From Pseudohalioglobus lutimaris (lineage in GTDB: Bacteria > Pseudomonadota > Gammaproteobacteria > Pseudomonadales > Halieaceae): a DNA stretch of 64,000 nt. Made by a program: the position numbers and the translations under genes. Under the pieces are notes generated by a model. The model worked only from the letters and a program-made list of their open reading frames with translations. It had not been told where the DNA came from and made no database searches. How positions within the stretch are numbered: position 1 is the first letter of the stretch; each line of letters begins with the position of its first letter. The stretch covers positions 62,001-126,000 of the forward strand of contig NZ_PKUS01000011.1 in assembly GCF_002866825.1 (NCBI RefSeq). The letters are read 5' to 3'. Shown here in pieces: positions 17,903-26,435 of this stretch.

Positions 17903-18601
17903 CTAGTCAACACCCTGCATGCGGGCGAGGTGCTGCAGGTAAGGCAGGACCCTGGAGCTGATATCAGCGTTAGCCCCGTCGCCCCCAGGCTGTGCAGACA
18001 GCCCCAGGGTTTTCAGGACGAAACTTCCCTTGGTGCGCCCCCACTGTTCTTCTTCATAGCGGTAAGCATGACCCCAGGGATCAGTAGGGACGGCATCAAG
18101 GTAGCCCCCGTCGCGATAACTACCCAACTGGCGTCCGCTTGTGGGTTTTTCGACCAACGCCTGTAGTCCTTGTTCTGCACTCGGATAGTAGTAATTGTCG
18201 CGGTAGTACGCCTCCAACGCGTCAGCGATCAGCGCAAAGTCCGCAGTGATTTTAATGAGTTCGGTGCTGTCGGCCGTAAACGGGCCAATACCGGTCACTG
18301 CATATAAAGCTGAAGCCTGGTCGTCATTGCAATAAAACTGCCAATCATCTTCACTTGGCCGCTTATTCAGAGCGCCATTGGCCACGATGAACGGCTGGTT
18401 GAGCTGCCGTGGTTCGCTGTAGGATACATAGGCGCTGAAGCTACCGCATACAACGTTCCCCGGATATGCATCCAACTCCTGGAACTCCAGGTCGGTGGTA
18501 ATCGTCAGGCTGTCTTCGACGGCCTGTTTGGCGAGACTGATGTCGGAGGAGCAAGCTGCCAGCATGAGCCCGATCAGGGCGATAGAGACTGCGCGCGTCA
18601 A
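17903..18601 (-). CDS. Lipoprotein with a GspG-like (type II secretion pseudopilin) C-terminal domain
   Basis: From a TTG at 18601 with GAGAGG nine bases upstream, the product has 232 residues and a lipoprotein signal (SIALIGLMLAAC). The N-terminal half is unrecognised and includes a Cys pair (VVCGSF, FYCNDD). The C-terminal ~110 residues match the major pseudopilin GspG core: DFALIADALEAYYRDNYYYPSAEQGLQALVEKP is followed by GGYLDAVPTDPWGHAYRY and a GLSAQPGGDGANADIS calcium-site-like end. Genuine GspG has a type III prepilin leader and a long N-terminal helix, both replaced here by a lipid anchor. There is no gsp cluster in the window. It may be a periplasmic lipoprotein reusing the globular pseudopilin fold. 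Confidence 0.82.
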   Translation of the reverse strand: MTRAVSIALIGLMLAACSSDISLAKQAVEDSLTITTDLEFQELDAYPGNVVCGSFSAYVSYSEPRQLNQPFIVANGALNKRPSEDDWQFYCNDDQASALYAVTGIGPFTADSTELIKITADFALIADALEAYYRDNYYYPSAEQGLQALVEKPTSGRQLGSYRDGGYLDAVPTDPWGHAYRYEEEQWGRTKGSFVLKTLGLSAQPGGDGANADISSRVLPYLQHLARMQGVD

Positions 18602-18687
18602 GGCGAATTTCCTCTCGTTTAGTAAATGCGCAAGTATGAACAGATTGCCACCCGGACACAATTAATCTTGCGCAGCTCGACGCATGA

Positions 18688-19464
18688 TCAGTGACACGTG
18701 TAGCCGCCATCTATGACCAGTTCAGCCCCAGTCATGTAACGCGACTCATCACTGGCAAGGAATAGACATCCGTTGGCGATATCCAAAGGCTCACCCATCG
18801 AACCCAGGGGTATTTCGCGTTGCAGGCGCTCGGCTATTTCGGCCTGGACATCAGCAGCCATCGCGGCGATACCGTCTTTCACCATAGCGGTTGAAATATA
18901 CCCGGGGTGTATAGAGTTGACGCGAATCGGGTAACCCTCCGCTGCACAATGCAAGGCGGCTGATTTAGTGAAAATACGTACACCGCCCTTGCTATAGTTG
19001 TACGCGGGTACGTTCGCTTCACCGATGATGCCTTCTATAGATGAAATGTTAATGATCGATCCGCCGCAGTTTTTCATCACCCTGATGGCGGCCCGGGTGC
19101 CCATGAACACGCCTTCGCCATTGATTGCCTGTGTTGTGCGCCAGTCTGCCAGCGAAGCCTCTTCGACATTCCCGGTGATCGCGACGCCGGCATTGTTCAC
19201 CAGGACATGCAAGCCACCGCACTCGGCCACGATGCCGTCTACCACGCTGTCCCACAGCTTCTCGTCAGTGACATCCTGGGTGCGAGCATGCGCCGAGCCG
19301 CCCAGACCCACGATACTTGCCGCTACACCGCGTGCGGCGTCGCCATCAACATCGCTTACAAATACGGTGGCACCTTCTTCCGCAAAGCGGTGAGCCGTTG
19401 CCGCTCCCAGACCGCCGCCACCGCCGGTGATGAGTGCAATTTTTCCGTCCAGTCGTGGTGACAT
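18688..19464 (-). CDS. Short-chain dehydrogenase/reductase (FabG-like SDR)
   Basis: A 258-residue SDR. ITGGGGGLGAA is the cofactor loop, SDVDGD the NAD(H)-type acidic turn, VNNAGVAI the structural motif, NISSIEGIIGEANVPAYNYSK the catalytic Ser/Tyr/Lys segment, and MTGAELVIDGGYTCH the family-typical C-terminus. It probably oxidises a secondary alcohol or reduces a ketone in lipid or alicyclic metabolism. It lies downstream of another SDR on the same strand (58-base gap), and both are divergent from an AraC regulator at 20508. The actual substrate cannot be read. Confidence 0.9.
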   Translation of the reverse strand: MSPRLDGKIALITGGGGGLGAATAHRFAEEGATVFVSDVDGDAARGVAASIVGLGGSAHARTQDVTDEKLWDSVVDGIVAECGGLHVLVNNAGVAITGNVEEASLADWRTTQAINGEGVFMGTRAAIRVMKNCGGSIINISSIEGIIGEANVPAYNYSKGGVRIFTKSAALHCAAEGYPIRVNSIHPGYISTAMVKDGIAAMAADVQAEIAERLQREIPLGSMGEPLDIANGCLFLASDESRYMTGAELVIDGGYTCH

Positions 19465-19522
19465 GGCTATTTCCTCTTGAGTTGTTAGGTGTGTTGCCTT
19501 TGGCTAAAAGTCTGCGTAACAC

Positions 19523-20290
19523 CTATTGAGCGGTAAGGTAACGCGCAAGCCTGTGACGCAGTCCATTTGGAAGAAACTTATCCAGCAGGTACCACAGCAT
19601 GACGCCCGCGCCCATGGGGAAAGAAGTACCGTGACCCTCGGCTGCGCGCTGAATCAATGCGGCAACATCAGCAGCGTCCAGTTCTTTGGCCAATTTCTGT
19701 GGCATGTGGGCGGAGACCGCTTTACCCATGGCGGTGTTGATAACCGGCGGCTTTACGCAAGTTACATGGATATCGTGATCTCGCCACTCGAGATGCAGGG
19801 CTTCGGTGAGGCCGTCGATATAGAATTTGCTGGCGCTGTACACGGCGAGCTCCGGTACGCCGTGAATGCTGGAGGCAGAGCACAAGTTGACTGCCGCTGC
19901 TCCCGGCGTTGCCCGCAGCAGCGTAAATGCAGCCTGCAGCGTGTTGGTGGCGCCGCGTACGTTAACGTCGATGATCTGGTCATGACTCTGGTTATCTATG
20001 TCTACAAAATGACCAATGCTCAATACCCCGGCGTTATTCACCAGCAGGTCCAGCTTGCCGCCGGCGTGCTCGGCAAAGTGAGTGATCATGGACTGTACGG
20101 AGGCGTAATCTGTGACGTCGCAATAGTCTCCGCAGGCGTGTGCAAAGTCGCCGGAGGCGAGCAGTTCTTCAATGCCGCTGCGGTTGACGTCATAGATTCC
20201 CACAAACCAGCCAAGTGCTGCATAGTGTCGCGCGGTTGCCAGCCCGATTCCCTGTGCAGCACCTGTTATTAAAACTGTTTTCAACCTCAT
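19523..20290 (-). CDS. Short-chain dehydrogenase/reductase (paralogue of the 4224 SDR)
   Basis: A 255-residue classical SDR starting MRLKTVLITGAAQGIGLATARHYA. YDVN marks NAD(H) preference, VNNAGVLS follows, and the catalytic set is in LCSASSIHGVPELAVYSASK. Along its length it parallels the SDR at 4224-4994: the same GWFVG-YD segment, HFAEH/HFAEL, GLTEALHLEW/GLTEALRVEW, and a C-terminus of LWYLLDKFLP. The two are paralogues in separate loci. It is the first gene of a two-SDR unit facing the AraC regulator, which may control it through the inverted repeats at 20351-20377. Confidence 0.9.
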   Translation of the reverse strand: MRLKTVLITGAAQGIGLATARHYAALGWFVGIYDVNRSGIEELLASGDFAHACGDYCDVTDYASVQSMITHFAEHAGGKLDLLVNNAGVLSIGHFVDIDNQSHDQIIDVNVRGATNTLQAAFTLLRATPGAAAVNLCSASSIHGVPELAVYSASKFYIDGLTEALHLEWRDHDIHVTCVKPPVINTAMGKAVSAHMPQKLAKELDAADVAALIQRAAEGHGTSFPMGAGVMLWYLLDKFLPNGLRHRLARYLTAQ

Positions 20291-20350
20291 TCCTCCTGCG
20301 GTTGCGCATCCGGTTGCAAAATTTCTAGTTTCCGAGGCCCGGTTTGATGG

Positions 20351-20377
20351 CCTGCGTTTATCGCAGGGCCCTGCAGG
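20351..20377. promoter_or_regulatory. Nested inverted repeats in the SDR/AraC divergent region
   Basis: CCTGCG-TTTAT-CGCAGG is directly joined to the palindromes GCAGGGCCCTGC and CCTGCAGG, so four CCTGC/GCAGG half-sites lie within 27 bases. It sits 61 bases upstream of the SDR start and ahead of the AraC promoter. It may be an operator, or a transcript hairpin. Confidence 0.35.
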
Positions 20378-20442
20378 CTCGCCACGGTTATCAAGTGTAG
20401 GCCGCGGTTAGCATCAAGCGAATGTGACAGCGGGACACATGT

Positions 20443-20470
20443 TTGTGATTTTCGGCCATTGTGCTACATT
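20443..20470 (+). promoter_or_regulatory. Possible sigma-70 promoter for the AraC regulator
   Basis: TTGTGA (20443-20448) and TACATT (20465-20470) are 16 bases apart. A transcript start near 20477 would favour the ATG at 20508 over the earlier in-frame ATG at 20424. Confidence 0.3.
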
Positions 20471-20507
20471 CCCGCTATTCGTTCAGGCCATCGGGCCCAA
20501 TAATATA

Positions 20508-21551
20508 ATGAAAAGAACCACGCAGATGCCGCCCCAGCATCCGCTTCGCGCGTTGCTTCCGCCGCTGGAGGTAATGGAAAAACTGGGCTATGACAGGTGC
20601 CGCTGCCTGCAGGGAACGGGTGTCACGCTGCAGCAGCTTGACGATCTTGGGTCGCGAATTACCCTGCAGCAGGAGCAGCGCTTTTACCGCAACGCCCTGG
20701 ATCTCACCGACGACCCGCTGATAGGTTTGCGACTTGGAGAGCCGTTTGTGCCGCAGCGCTACGGGCTGTTTGGCTATGCGCTACTCAGCGCGGAGACCTT
20801 TCGTCATGCACTGGTTATTGCCGAAAACTTCGGCCGCCTGACCTTCAGTTTATTCAGTTTCAAGTTTGGTATTGAAGGGCAGTCAGCCTGGTTTGCCCTG
20901 TGCGATCCGCCCCTATTGGAAGAAGACCTGATAGCGGTGTACATGGACCGGGATCTCGCTGCTGCCCGCGTCGACTTTTCCGCTATCCTTGGTGAGCCGT
21001 TCAGGGTCGAGTCTCTGCAACTGCCACACCAAGGGAGGGGAAATGCCCAGGCTTACCGTCAGTACTTTGGCTGTGAGGTTGAGTTCGGTGCGCCCGATGC
21101 CCGCTTCTGTTTTGACTCGGGGGTTCTCGAAAAGAGACTTCCGCAGAGTGATCCTGACTCGTCGCGCCATTTGCAGCAGCAATGCCAGATGCTGATTGCC
21201 AAGCTCACAGCGCAGGGAAGCTTCATCGACGAGGTGCGCATGATGATACTCGCGCGCCCCGGCTATTTTCCCGATATAGACTACATCGCACAAAGGATGG
21301 AAATGTCTACGCGTACCCTCAGGCGGAAGTTGAAAAATGAGGGCAGCAATTTTCGTGACCTGCTGGAAGAGATACGCTACGGACTGGCCAGGGAATACCT
21401 CGCTGATACACAATTGCCAATGGAAGAAATTTCTTCGCTGTTGGGTTATAGCGAGGCAGGCAATTTCAGCCACGCATTTCGTCGCTGGTCTGGCATTTCG
21501 CCGACGGCCTGGCGCCAGAATGTGCCCCTTACGCGACCCAGATCAGTTTGA
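20508..21551 (+). CDS. AraC-family regulator with arabinose-binding-type N-terminus
   Basis: A 347-residue transcription factor from the ATG at 20508 (an in-frame ATG at 20424 would add residues of unusual composition and lies upstream of a plausible promoter). The N-terminal ~200 residues match the AraC-type arabinose-binding/dimerisation family (LEVMEKLGYDRCRCLQGTGV, QRYGLFGYALLSAETFRHAL), and the C-terminus holds two helix-turn-helix segments (MSTRTLRRKLKNEG and ISSLLGYSEAGNFSHAFRRW). Regulators of this type control lipid, steroid and amino-acid catabolic genes in response to small ligands. It is divergent from two SDRs and is followed 36 bases on by the DUF3604 gene, so it could regulate both. 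Confidence 0.9.
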   Translation: MKRTTQMPPQHPLRALLPPLEVMEKLGYDRCRCLQGTGVTLQQLDDLGSRITLQQEQRFYRNALDLTDDPLIGLRLGEPFVPQRYGLFGYALLSAETFRHALVIAENFGRLTFSLFSFKFGIEGQSAWFALCDPPLLEEDLIAVYMDRDLAAARVDFSAILGEPFRVESLQLPHQGRGNAQAYRQYFGCEVEFGAPDARFCFDSGVLEKRLPQSDPDSSRHLQQQCQMLIAKLTAQGSFIDEVRMMILARPGYFPDIDYIAQRMEMSTRTLRRKLKNEGSNFRDLLEEIRYGLAREYLADTQLPMEEISSLLGYSEAGNFSHAFRRWSGISPTAWRQNVPLTRPRSV

Positions 21552-21587
21552 TTCTCAGGTACTAATGACCACATCAGGGGAAACCAG

Positions 21588-23531
21588 GTGGATACAAAAT
21601 TAATCGCTATTGTAAGCTCAGTGTTGCTTGCGGGCGCTGCATCATCGGCGCAAGCAGCAAGGCAATATACGGAAGAGCGCGTTCCCTGTGCTCGCTATGA
21701 GGAAAACCGCAGCGCTTTCTTTGGCGATCTACACGTGCATACCCGTTATTCACTGGATGCCAGCACCCAGGGAACGCGCACCACGCCGGCCCAGGCCTAT
21801 GACTTTGCCCGTGGCGCACCACTGGGCATTCAGCCATGGGGTGACCAGGGCGAGCCCGGGCGCACTCTGCAACTGCAAAGGCCTCTGGATTTCACCATGG
21901 TGTCTGATCACGCCGAACTGATCGGCGAGGTGCGGATGTGTAATACGCCAGAGGTCGACGGTTACAGTAGTTGGCAGTGCTTGCTTTACCGGCATGTGCC
22001 GCGAGGCGCCTACTACCTGTTTAACTTTATGGCGACTATGAAGCAGACGCATCTCGGAATGTGTGGAGAGGAAGGCAAGAAGTGCAGGGAGGCCGCACTG
22101 ATGCCATGGGAAGAAATGCAGACAGCCGCTGAGCAGGCTTATGACCGTAGCGAGGCTTGTACGTTTACCACTTTCGTCGGCTATGAGTGGACGGCAATGC
22201 AAAGCGAGAGTGGAGGAAACCTGCATCGTAACGTTGTATTTCGCAACGCCGAGGTGCCGCGCCTGCCACCTGATTTTATTGAGAATCCGGCGGCTAACCT
22301 GTTATGGGACGCACTTGATAGAGAGTGCCTGACGCCGGAAGGGGCCTGTGATGCGCTGGTTATTCCTCACAACGCCAACCTCAGCGCGGGCTATATGTTT
22401 TCAGGAAAACAGGACGATGGCGCAGCGATGACCCTTGACTACGCCAGGACTCGCGCCCGCTTTGAACCGCTGGTGGAGGTTATGCAGCACAAGGGGGCGT
22501 CGGAATGCTTTTACGCCGCTGCCGGCGGTGGCGATGAGCTGTGTGCTTTCGAGCAGCAGCCCACTGACAATATTGCAGTCTACGATGCCCCCCCCAGGGA
22601 AGATACCGGGTTTGTGCGCCAGGTGCTCGCGGACGGGCTGGCAATCGAGCAAACCCTTGGCGTGAACCCGTTCCAGTTCGGTCTGGTCGGCAGTACAGAT
22701 ACTCATCTGGGCGCGCCCGGTGCCACAGCGGAGGACAGATTCCCCGGGCATGGTGGTGCAGGTGTCCCAGCTCTCAAGAGAGTGCCTCCTGGCCTACCCG
22801 ACAAACTCGAATACAATCCGGGAGGGTTGGCTGTGTTATGGGCGGAGGAGAATTCTCGCGACTCGCTATTCGCCGCCATGCGTCGTCGTGAGGCCTACGC
22901 GACCAGTGGACCCCGGATCAGCGCACGCTTTTTTGGCGGCTGGGACTATCCAGATGATCTCTGCGATAACCGGGAACGCATCAGTCTTGCCTACGCCGGA
23001 GGCGTTCCCATGGGTGGGGAACTGAGCGGGGCAGGGCAGGGTGATGCCCCCATGTTTATGGTGGTGGCAAGCAAGGATCCCGGGACAGCCAGTGTGCCGG
23101 GCACGCCTTTACAACGCATCCAACTGGTCAAGGGCTGGGTTGATGATCAGGGTGAAACCCACCATCGGGTTATCGATGTGGCTGGTGATGGCGACAATGG
23201 CGCAGACGTTGACCTGGCCACCTGCGAACGGCGAGGAGAGGGTTTTGCGCAGTTGTGTACAGTCTGGCGCGACGAGGATTTCGATCCCGGGCTAAGCGCA
23301 TTTTACTATACCCGTACCGTTGAGAATCCCAGCTGTCGCTGGAGCCAACGGCAGTGTGTTGCGGCGGGTGTGGACTGTCGCGATCCCTCCACAATTGGAG
23401 AAGGTTTTGCAGGTTGCTGCGCTGTCGAGCACCGCCCTGTCATTCAGGAGCGGGCCTGGTCTTCGCCTATCTGGTATCACCCGCCGGAGGCCCAGGTTCA
23501 GAACTCCGTACTGCGGGATACGTTGACGTAA
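21588..23531 (+). CDS. DUF3604 exported protein (PHP-like metal site)
   Basis: A 647-residue protein beginning at a GTG with AGGGG nine bases upstream, followed by a signal peptide (LIAIVSSVLLAGAASSAQA). The DUF3604 signature is clear: FFGDLHVHTRYSLDA (PHP-like HxH metal ligands), FTMVSDHAELIGE, VIPHNANLS, VEVMQHKG, GLVGSTDTHLG and YATSGPRI. The last 150 residues are Cys-rich (WRDEDFDPG through CRW...CVAAGVDC). Members are predicted periplasmic metallohydrolases of unknown substrate and are common near catabolic genes in marine bacteria. It overlaps the convergent decarboxylase gene by 34 bases. Confidence 0.88.
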   Translation: MDTKLIAIVSSVLLAGAASSAQAARQYTEERVPCARYEENRSAFFGDLHVHTRYSLDASTQGTRTTPAQAYDFARGAPLGIQPWGDQGEPGRTLQLQRPLDFTMVSDHAELIGEVRMCNTPEVDGYSSWQCLLYRHVPRGAYYLFNFMATMKQTHLGMCGEEGKKCREAALMPWEEMQTAAEQAYDRSEACTFTTFVGYEWTAMQSESGGNLHRNVVFRNAEVPRLPPDFIENPAANLLWDALDRECLTPEGACDALVIPHNANLSAGYMFSGKQDDGAAMTLDYARTRARFEPLVEVMQHKGASECFYAAAGGGDELCAFEQQPTDNIAVYDAPPREDTGFVRQVLADGLAIEQTLGVNPFQFGLVGSTDTHLGAPGATAEDRFPGHGGAGVPALKRVPPGLPDKLEYNPGGLAVLWAEENSRDSLFAAMRRREAYATSGPRISARFFGGWDYPDDLCDNRERISLAYAGGVPMGGELSGAGQGDAPMFMVVASKDPGTASVPGTPLQRIQLVKGWVDDQGETHHRVIDVAGDGDNGADVDLATCERRGEGFAQLCTVWRDEDFDPGLSAFYYTRTVENPSCRWSQRQCVAAGVDCRDPSTIGEGFAGCCAVEHRPVIQERAWSSPIWYHPPEAQVQNSVLRDTLT

Positions 23532-24679
23532 GTACCGGAGTGAAAACCGTTGAACCGTGTAGCCGTTACCGAGCCGTAGGCGCCAAGCAGCCCAAATTCC
23601 AAGTAGTCCCCCGGCCGCAAGCCCGCTGGTAGACGTGTTTCGCGCGAAAGCCTGTCTACCGGGTCACAGGTAGGTCCGAAAATGTGATACCCGGCTAGAG
23701 GTGCCTGCAGCAAACGACCTTCCTGCCAGGCGCGCACGGGCAGGGACAGATCGATCAGTGACTGCTCCTGCATGCCGCCGTATACGCCATCATTGAGGAA
23801 CAGGCTGTTACCACAATCGCGAACGTGAATAATGCGCGTGAGCAGAGAAACCGCGGGCGCCACCATGGCGCGTCCCGGCTCACAGATTAGTGGAATATGC
23901 CGGTCAAGATGTTGCCTGGCGGCGGCTTTGATGGCGTCAAAGTACTCCTCCAGCGAGGGTAGTGCGGTTCCCGGATAATGTTCTGGAAAGCCGCCGCCCA
24001 CGTTGAGAAATTGCAACGGCACTGCAGCGCGCCGAATTATTCCCGCTGCCGCCTTAATGTAACGCACGTACATTTGCGGGTCAGTGCACTGGGATCCTGG
24101 ATGAAAGGTCAGCGCCGCCCTGGCACCTCTGGCCCTGATGTTTTTCAATAACGCCACGGCAGCGTCCTCGTTCGCGCCGAACTTGCTGCCGAAGTCGTAG
24201 GCAGCCCCGGCGTGATCCAGCTTGAAACGCACCGTGTAGGTAATTTGTGTATCGCCGCCGGTACAGCGATGGACCTTCTCCAGTTCAGCGACTTCATCTA
24301 TCGCGAAGGAGCGCACCCCGTAGCGCAGGTAGGCTTCTGTGATCGATTCCTGTGCCTTGATCGGATTGTTAAAATGCAGGGTAGATCCAGGGCAGTGCTC
24401 CACAACGCGACGTACCTCGTCCAGAGAGGCGACATCGAAGCTCTGCATGCCGAAAGAGGAAAGCGTTTCCAGCACTCTTGCCTCGGGGTTGGCTTTCACG
24501 GCATAGCTGACCTGACCGGGGAAACCGTGTGTGAAGCACCTGGCGCGACGGCGTAGTGTGTCTGCACAGAACAGGTAAAGAGGGTCCAGCGGTTGTACCC
24601 TGCCGGTGATTTCTGCGCAATCCGCATAACCACCCTTTGTTGGTGGTCGGTTAAACACACTCGCGTTACTGCCTGTCAT
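23498..24679 (-). CDS. PLP-dependent ornithine/lysine/diaminopimelate-type decarboxylase
   Basis: A 393-residue fold-III PLP enzyme. The ATG at 24679 was chosen because GGGAG lies six bases upstream; the longer frame to 24763 runs into the divergent regulatory region. The PLP lysine is in YAVKAN near residue 62. HPGSQC, NVGGGFPEHY, CEPGRAMVA and NDGVYGGMQEQ follow, and GPTCDPVDRL carries the partner-subunit Cys-Asp pair typical of eukaryotic-type ornithine decarboxylases. The likely reaction is ornithine to putrescine, or lysine to cadaverine; size and motifs favour ornithine/lysine over diaminopimelate. It is divergent from an Lrp/AsnC regulator, a common pairing for amino-acid-responsive control. 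Confidence 0.88.
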   Translation of the reverse strand: MTGSNASVFNRPPTKGGYADCAEITGRVQPLDPLYLFCADTLRRRARCFTHGFPGQVSYAVKANPEARVLETLSSFGMQSFDVASLDEVRRVVEHCPGSTLHFNNPIKAQESITEAYLRYGVRSFAIDEVAELEKVHRCTGGDTQITYTVRFKLDHAGAAYDFGSKFGANEDAAVALLKNIRARGARAALTFHPGSQCTDPQMYVRYIKAAAGIIRRAAVPLQFLNVGGGFPEHYPGTALPSLEEYFDAIKAAARQHLDRHIPLICEPGRAMVAPAVSLLTRIIHVRDCGNSLFLNDGVYGGMQEQSLIDLSLPVRAWQEGRLLQAPLAGYHIFGPTCDPVDRLSRETRLPAGLRPGDYLEFGLLGAYGSVTATRFNGFHSGTYVNVSRSTEF

Positions 24680-24750
24680 GGCGCGCTCCCTGATTATTAT
24701 GCCTTGATTGTGAAGGACAGGGCTGTTCAGTCGACAGTTGCAAAAACTGG

Positions 24751-24768
24751 CTAATATGCTCAAATTAG
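24751..24768. promoter_or_regulatory. Dyad CTAAT-N8-ATTAG in the decarboxylase/Lrp intergenic region
   Basis: A perfect 5-8-5 AT-rich dyad sits midway between the two divergent start codons. Its placement and AT content fit an Lrp/AsnC-type operator for the adjacent regulator. Confidence 0.4.
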
Positions 24769-24799
24769 AGTCACTTTGATAACCCCTATAGGCAAAGTG

Positions 24800-25234
24800 A
24801 TGGAATTAACGCGCAACGACCGTAGGCTGATCGGTGTACTACAACGCAACGCTCGCCAGACTATCAGCGAGTTGGCGAGGCAACTGGACCTGTCAAGGAC
24901 GACCGTGCAGAAGCGCCTGGCACTGCTGGAGTCCAGCGGCATCATCGCTGGCTACCAGCTCAAGTTGGGCGACGTCTATGAATCCAGTACCTTTCAGGCG
25001 TACGTGAACCTGGTCGTGGACCCACACCTGGGTAGTCAAATCGTGTTGGCTCTGGAGCGTATGCCGGCAGTAGAGGCCTTGTATACGGTCAGTGGGAAGA
25101 TCGATCTGGTCGCGATCATACGGGTTAACTCGCCATCGGAGCTGGATATCACGCTTGATCGTATTGGCGAACTGGACGGGGTGAGGGATACAGAGTCTGC
25201 GATTGTACTGTCTACACGGTTTGACCGGCGATAG
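24800..25234 (+). CDS. Lrp/AsnC-family transcriptional regulator
   Basis: A 144-residue regulator from the ATG at 24800; a TTG at 24776 in the same frame is possible. The N-terminal helix-turn-helix (LIGVLQRNARQTISELARQLDLSRTTVQKRLALLE) is followed by a RAM/ligand-binding domain (LERMPAVEALYTVSGKIDLVAIIRVNS, LDRIGELDGVRDTESAIVLS). It has the normal Lrp/AsnC length and probably senses an amino acid or a polyamine precursor. It faces the decarboxylase across a 120-base gap containing a CTAAT-N8-ATTAG dyad and convergently meets dinB. Confidence 0.92.
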   Translation: MELTRNDRRLIGVLQRNARQTISELARQLDLSRTTVQKRLALLESSGIIAGYQLKLGDVYESSTFQAYVNLVVDPHLGSQIVLALERMPAVEALYTVSGKIDLVAIIRVNSPSELDITLDRIGELDGVRDTESAIVLSTRFDRR

Positions 25235-25252
25235 ATGTTTCCGCTGGTCCGT

Positions 25253-26380
25253 TCAGGGCGAGTCTGTGGAGAACAGTAACAGCTGTTCTTGATTGCTCCG
25301 GTTGCGCGGTTCCAGGCGCAAACCAGCTCCCAGCAGGCGCACCGGGCGGCGCCCTCGCTGCCAGGCCGTTTGCAGGAGGCCATGGTAGGCCGCCACATTC
25401 AGCCAGTGTTCGCCGTTGTCCGGGATAATCTCTTCCATTGTGGTCTGGGTAAAGTCGCTGAACTTTACCTTCACCACACGTTTGTGGGGTCGGTATTGTT
25501 CTTCTATCGCATGGAAGCGTGTTTCCAGGTCATTGAGTAATTCGTCCAGTGCCGCGGTCATAGCGTCCGCCTCGGAAATGTCCTCGCTGAAGGTATTCTC
25601 TACCGAAATGGATTTGCGTATGCGACTGGTGCGGACCTCGCGATGATCGATACCATGCGCCAGTTGCGAGAGCCTGGAGCCGTATTTGCCGAACTTCCTG
25701 ACCAGCGTTTCCAGTGGTACCTGTTGCAACTCGCCACAGGTCTTCGCGCCAAGAGCGGCCAACTTCGCGGCGGTAACGGAACCCACTCCATTGATGCGTG
25801 ATACCGGTAAATCGCGCACGAAATCGGCAACCGCGTCGGGCGCAATGGTAAAGCAGCCGTCTGGCTTGTTCCAGTCACTACCGACTTTGGCGAGAAACTT
25901 GTTGGGTGCAATACCGGCAGAGACGGTAAGCTGTAATTCCTGCTTGATACATTGGCGTATCTGCTGGGCAATAAGCGTGGCACTGCCCTGGCAGTCAGAG
26001 CAGTCACTGACGTCCAGATAGGCTTCGTCCAGGCTCAGTGGCTCAATGCGTTCCGTGTAGCGGCGAAAAATGGCATGGAACTGGCGTGAAACCTCACGGT
26101 AGAGTTCAAACCGAGGCCTGAGTATCACCAGGTGGGGGCACAGTTGCCGGGCGCGGCTACTGGGCATTGCGGAATGTACACCAAAGCTGCGCGCAGCGTA
26201 GTTGCAGGTGGCGATAACGCCCCGGCCCTCTGCGGCACCGCCTACGGCAAGTGGCTGTCCGGCAAGCGAGGGATCCTCTCGCGCCTCGACCGAGGCATAG
26301 AACGAGTCAGCGTCGAGGTGAATGATCTTGCGCCCGGTTTCCGGTTCGCGGGGTGGTCTGGGCGGGTGGGGCGATGTCAT
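25253..26380 (-). CDS. dinB: DNA polymerase IV (Y-family translesion polymerase)
   Basis: A 375-residue Y-family polymerase that copies damaged templates. Visible motifs are HLDADSFYASVE (catalytic Asp), GVIATCNYAARSFGVHSAMP, LSLDEAYLDVS (catalytic Asp-Glu), GIAPNKFLAKVGSDWNKPDG and a helix-hairpin-helix INGVGSVTAAKL, then the little-finger domain. The frame stays open to 26710, but Pol IV sequence starts only after the ATG at 26380. The C-terminus (QLLLFSTDSP) resembles the beta-clamp-binding motif QLxLF, expected for this family. No LexA-type box was evident just upstream by eye. Confidence 0.95.
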   Translation of the reverse strand: MTSPHPPRPPREPETGRKIIHLDADSFYASVEAREDPSLAGQPLAVGGAAEGRGVIATCNYAARSFGVHSAMPSSRARQLCPHLVILRPRFELYREVSRQFHAIFRRYTERIEPLSLDEAYLDVSDCSDCQGSATLIAQQIRQCIKQELQLTVSAGIAPNKFLAKVGSDWNKPDGCFTIAPDAVADFVRDLPVSRINGVGSVTAAKLAALGAKTCGELQQVPLETLVRKFGKYGSRLSQLAHGIDHREVRTSRIRKSISVENTFSEDISEADAMTAALDELLNDLETRFHAIEEQYRPHKRVVKVKFSDFTQTTMEEIIPDNGEHWLNVAAYHGLLQTAWQRGRRPVRLLGAGLRLEPRNRSNQEQLLLFSTDSP

Positions 26381-26435
26381 GCTGATATCTGGGTGCTCGC
26401 AGCTATCAAGGTTAATACGAAATGAGTCTGCCGGG

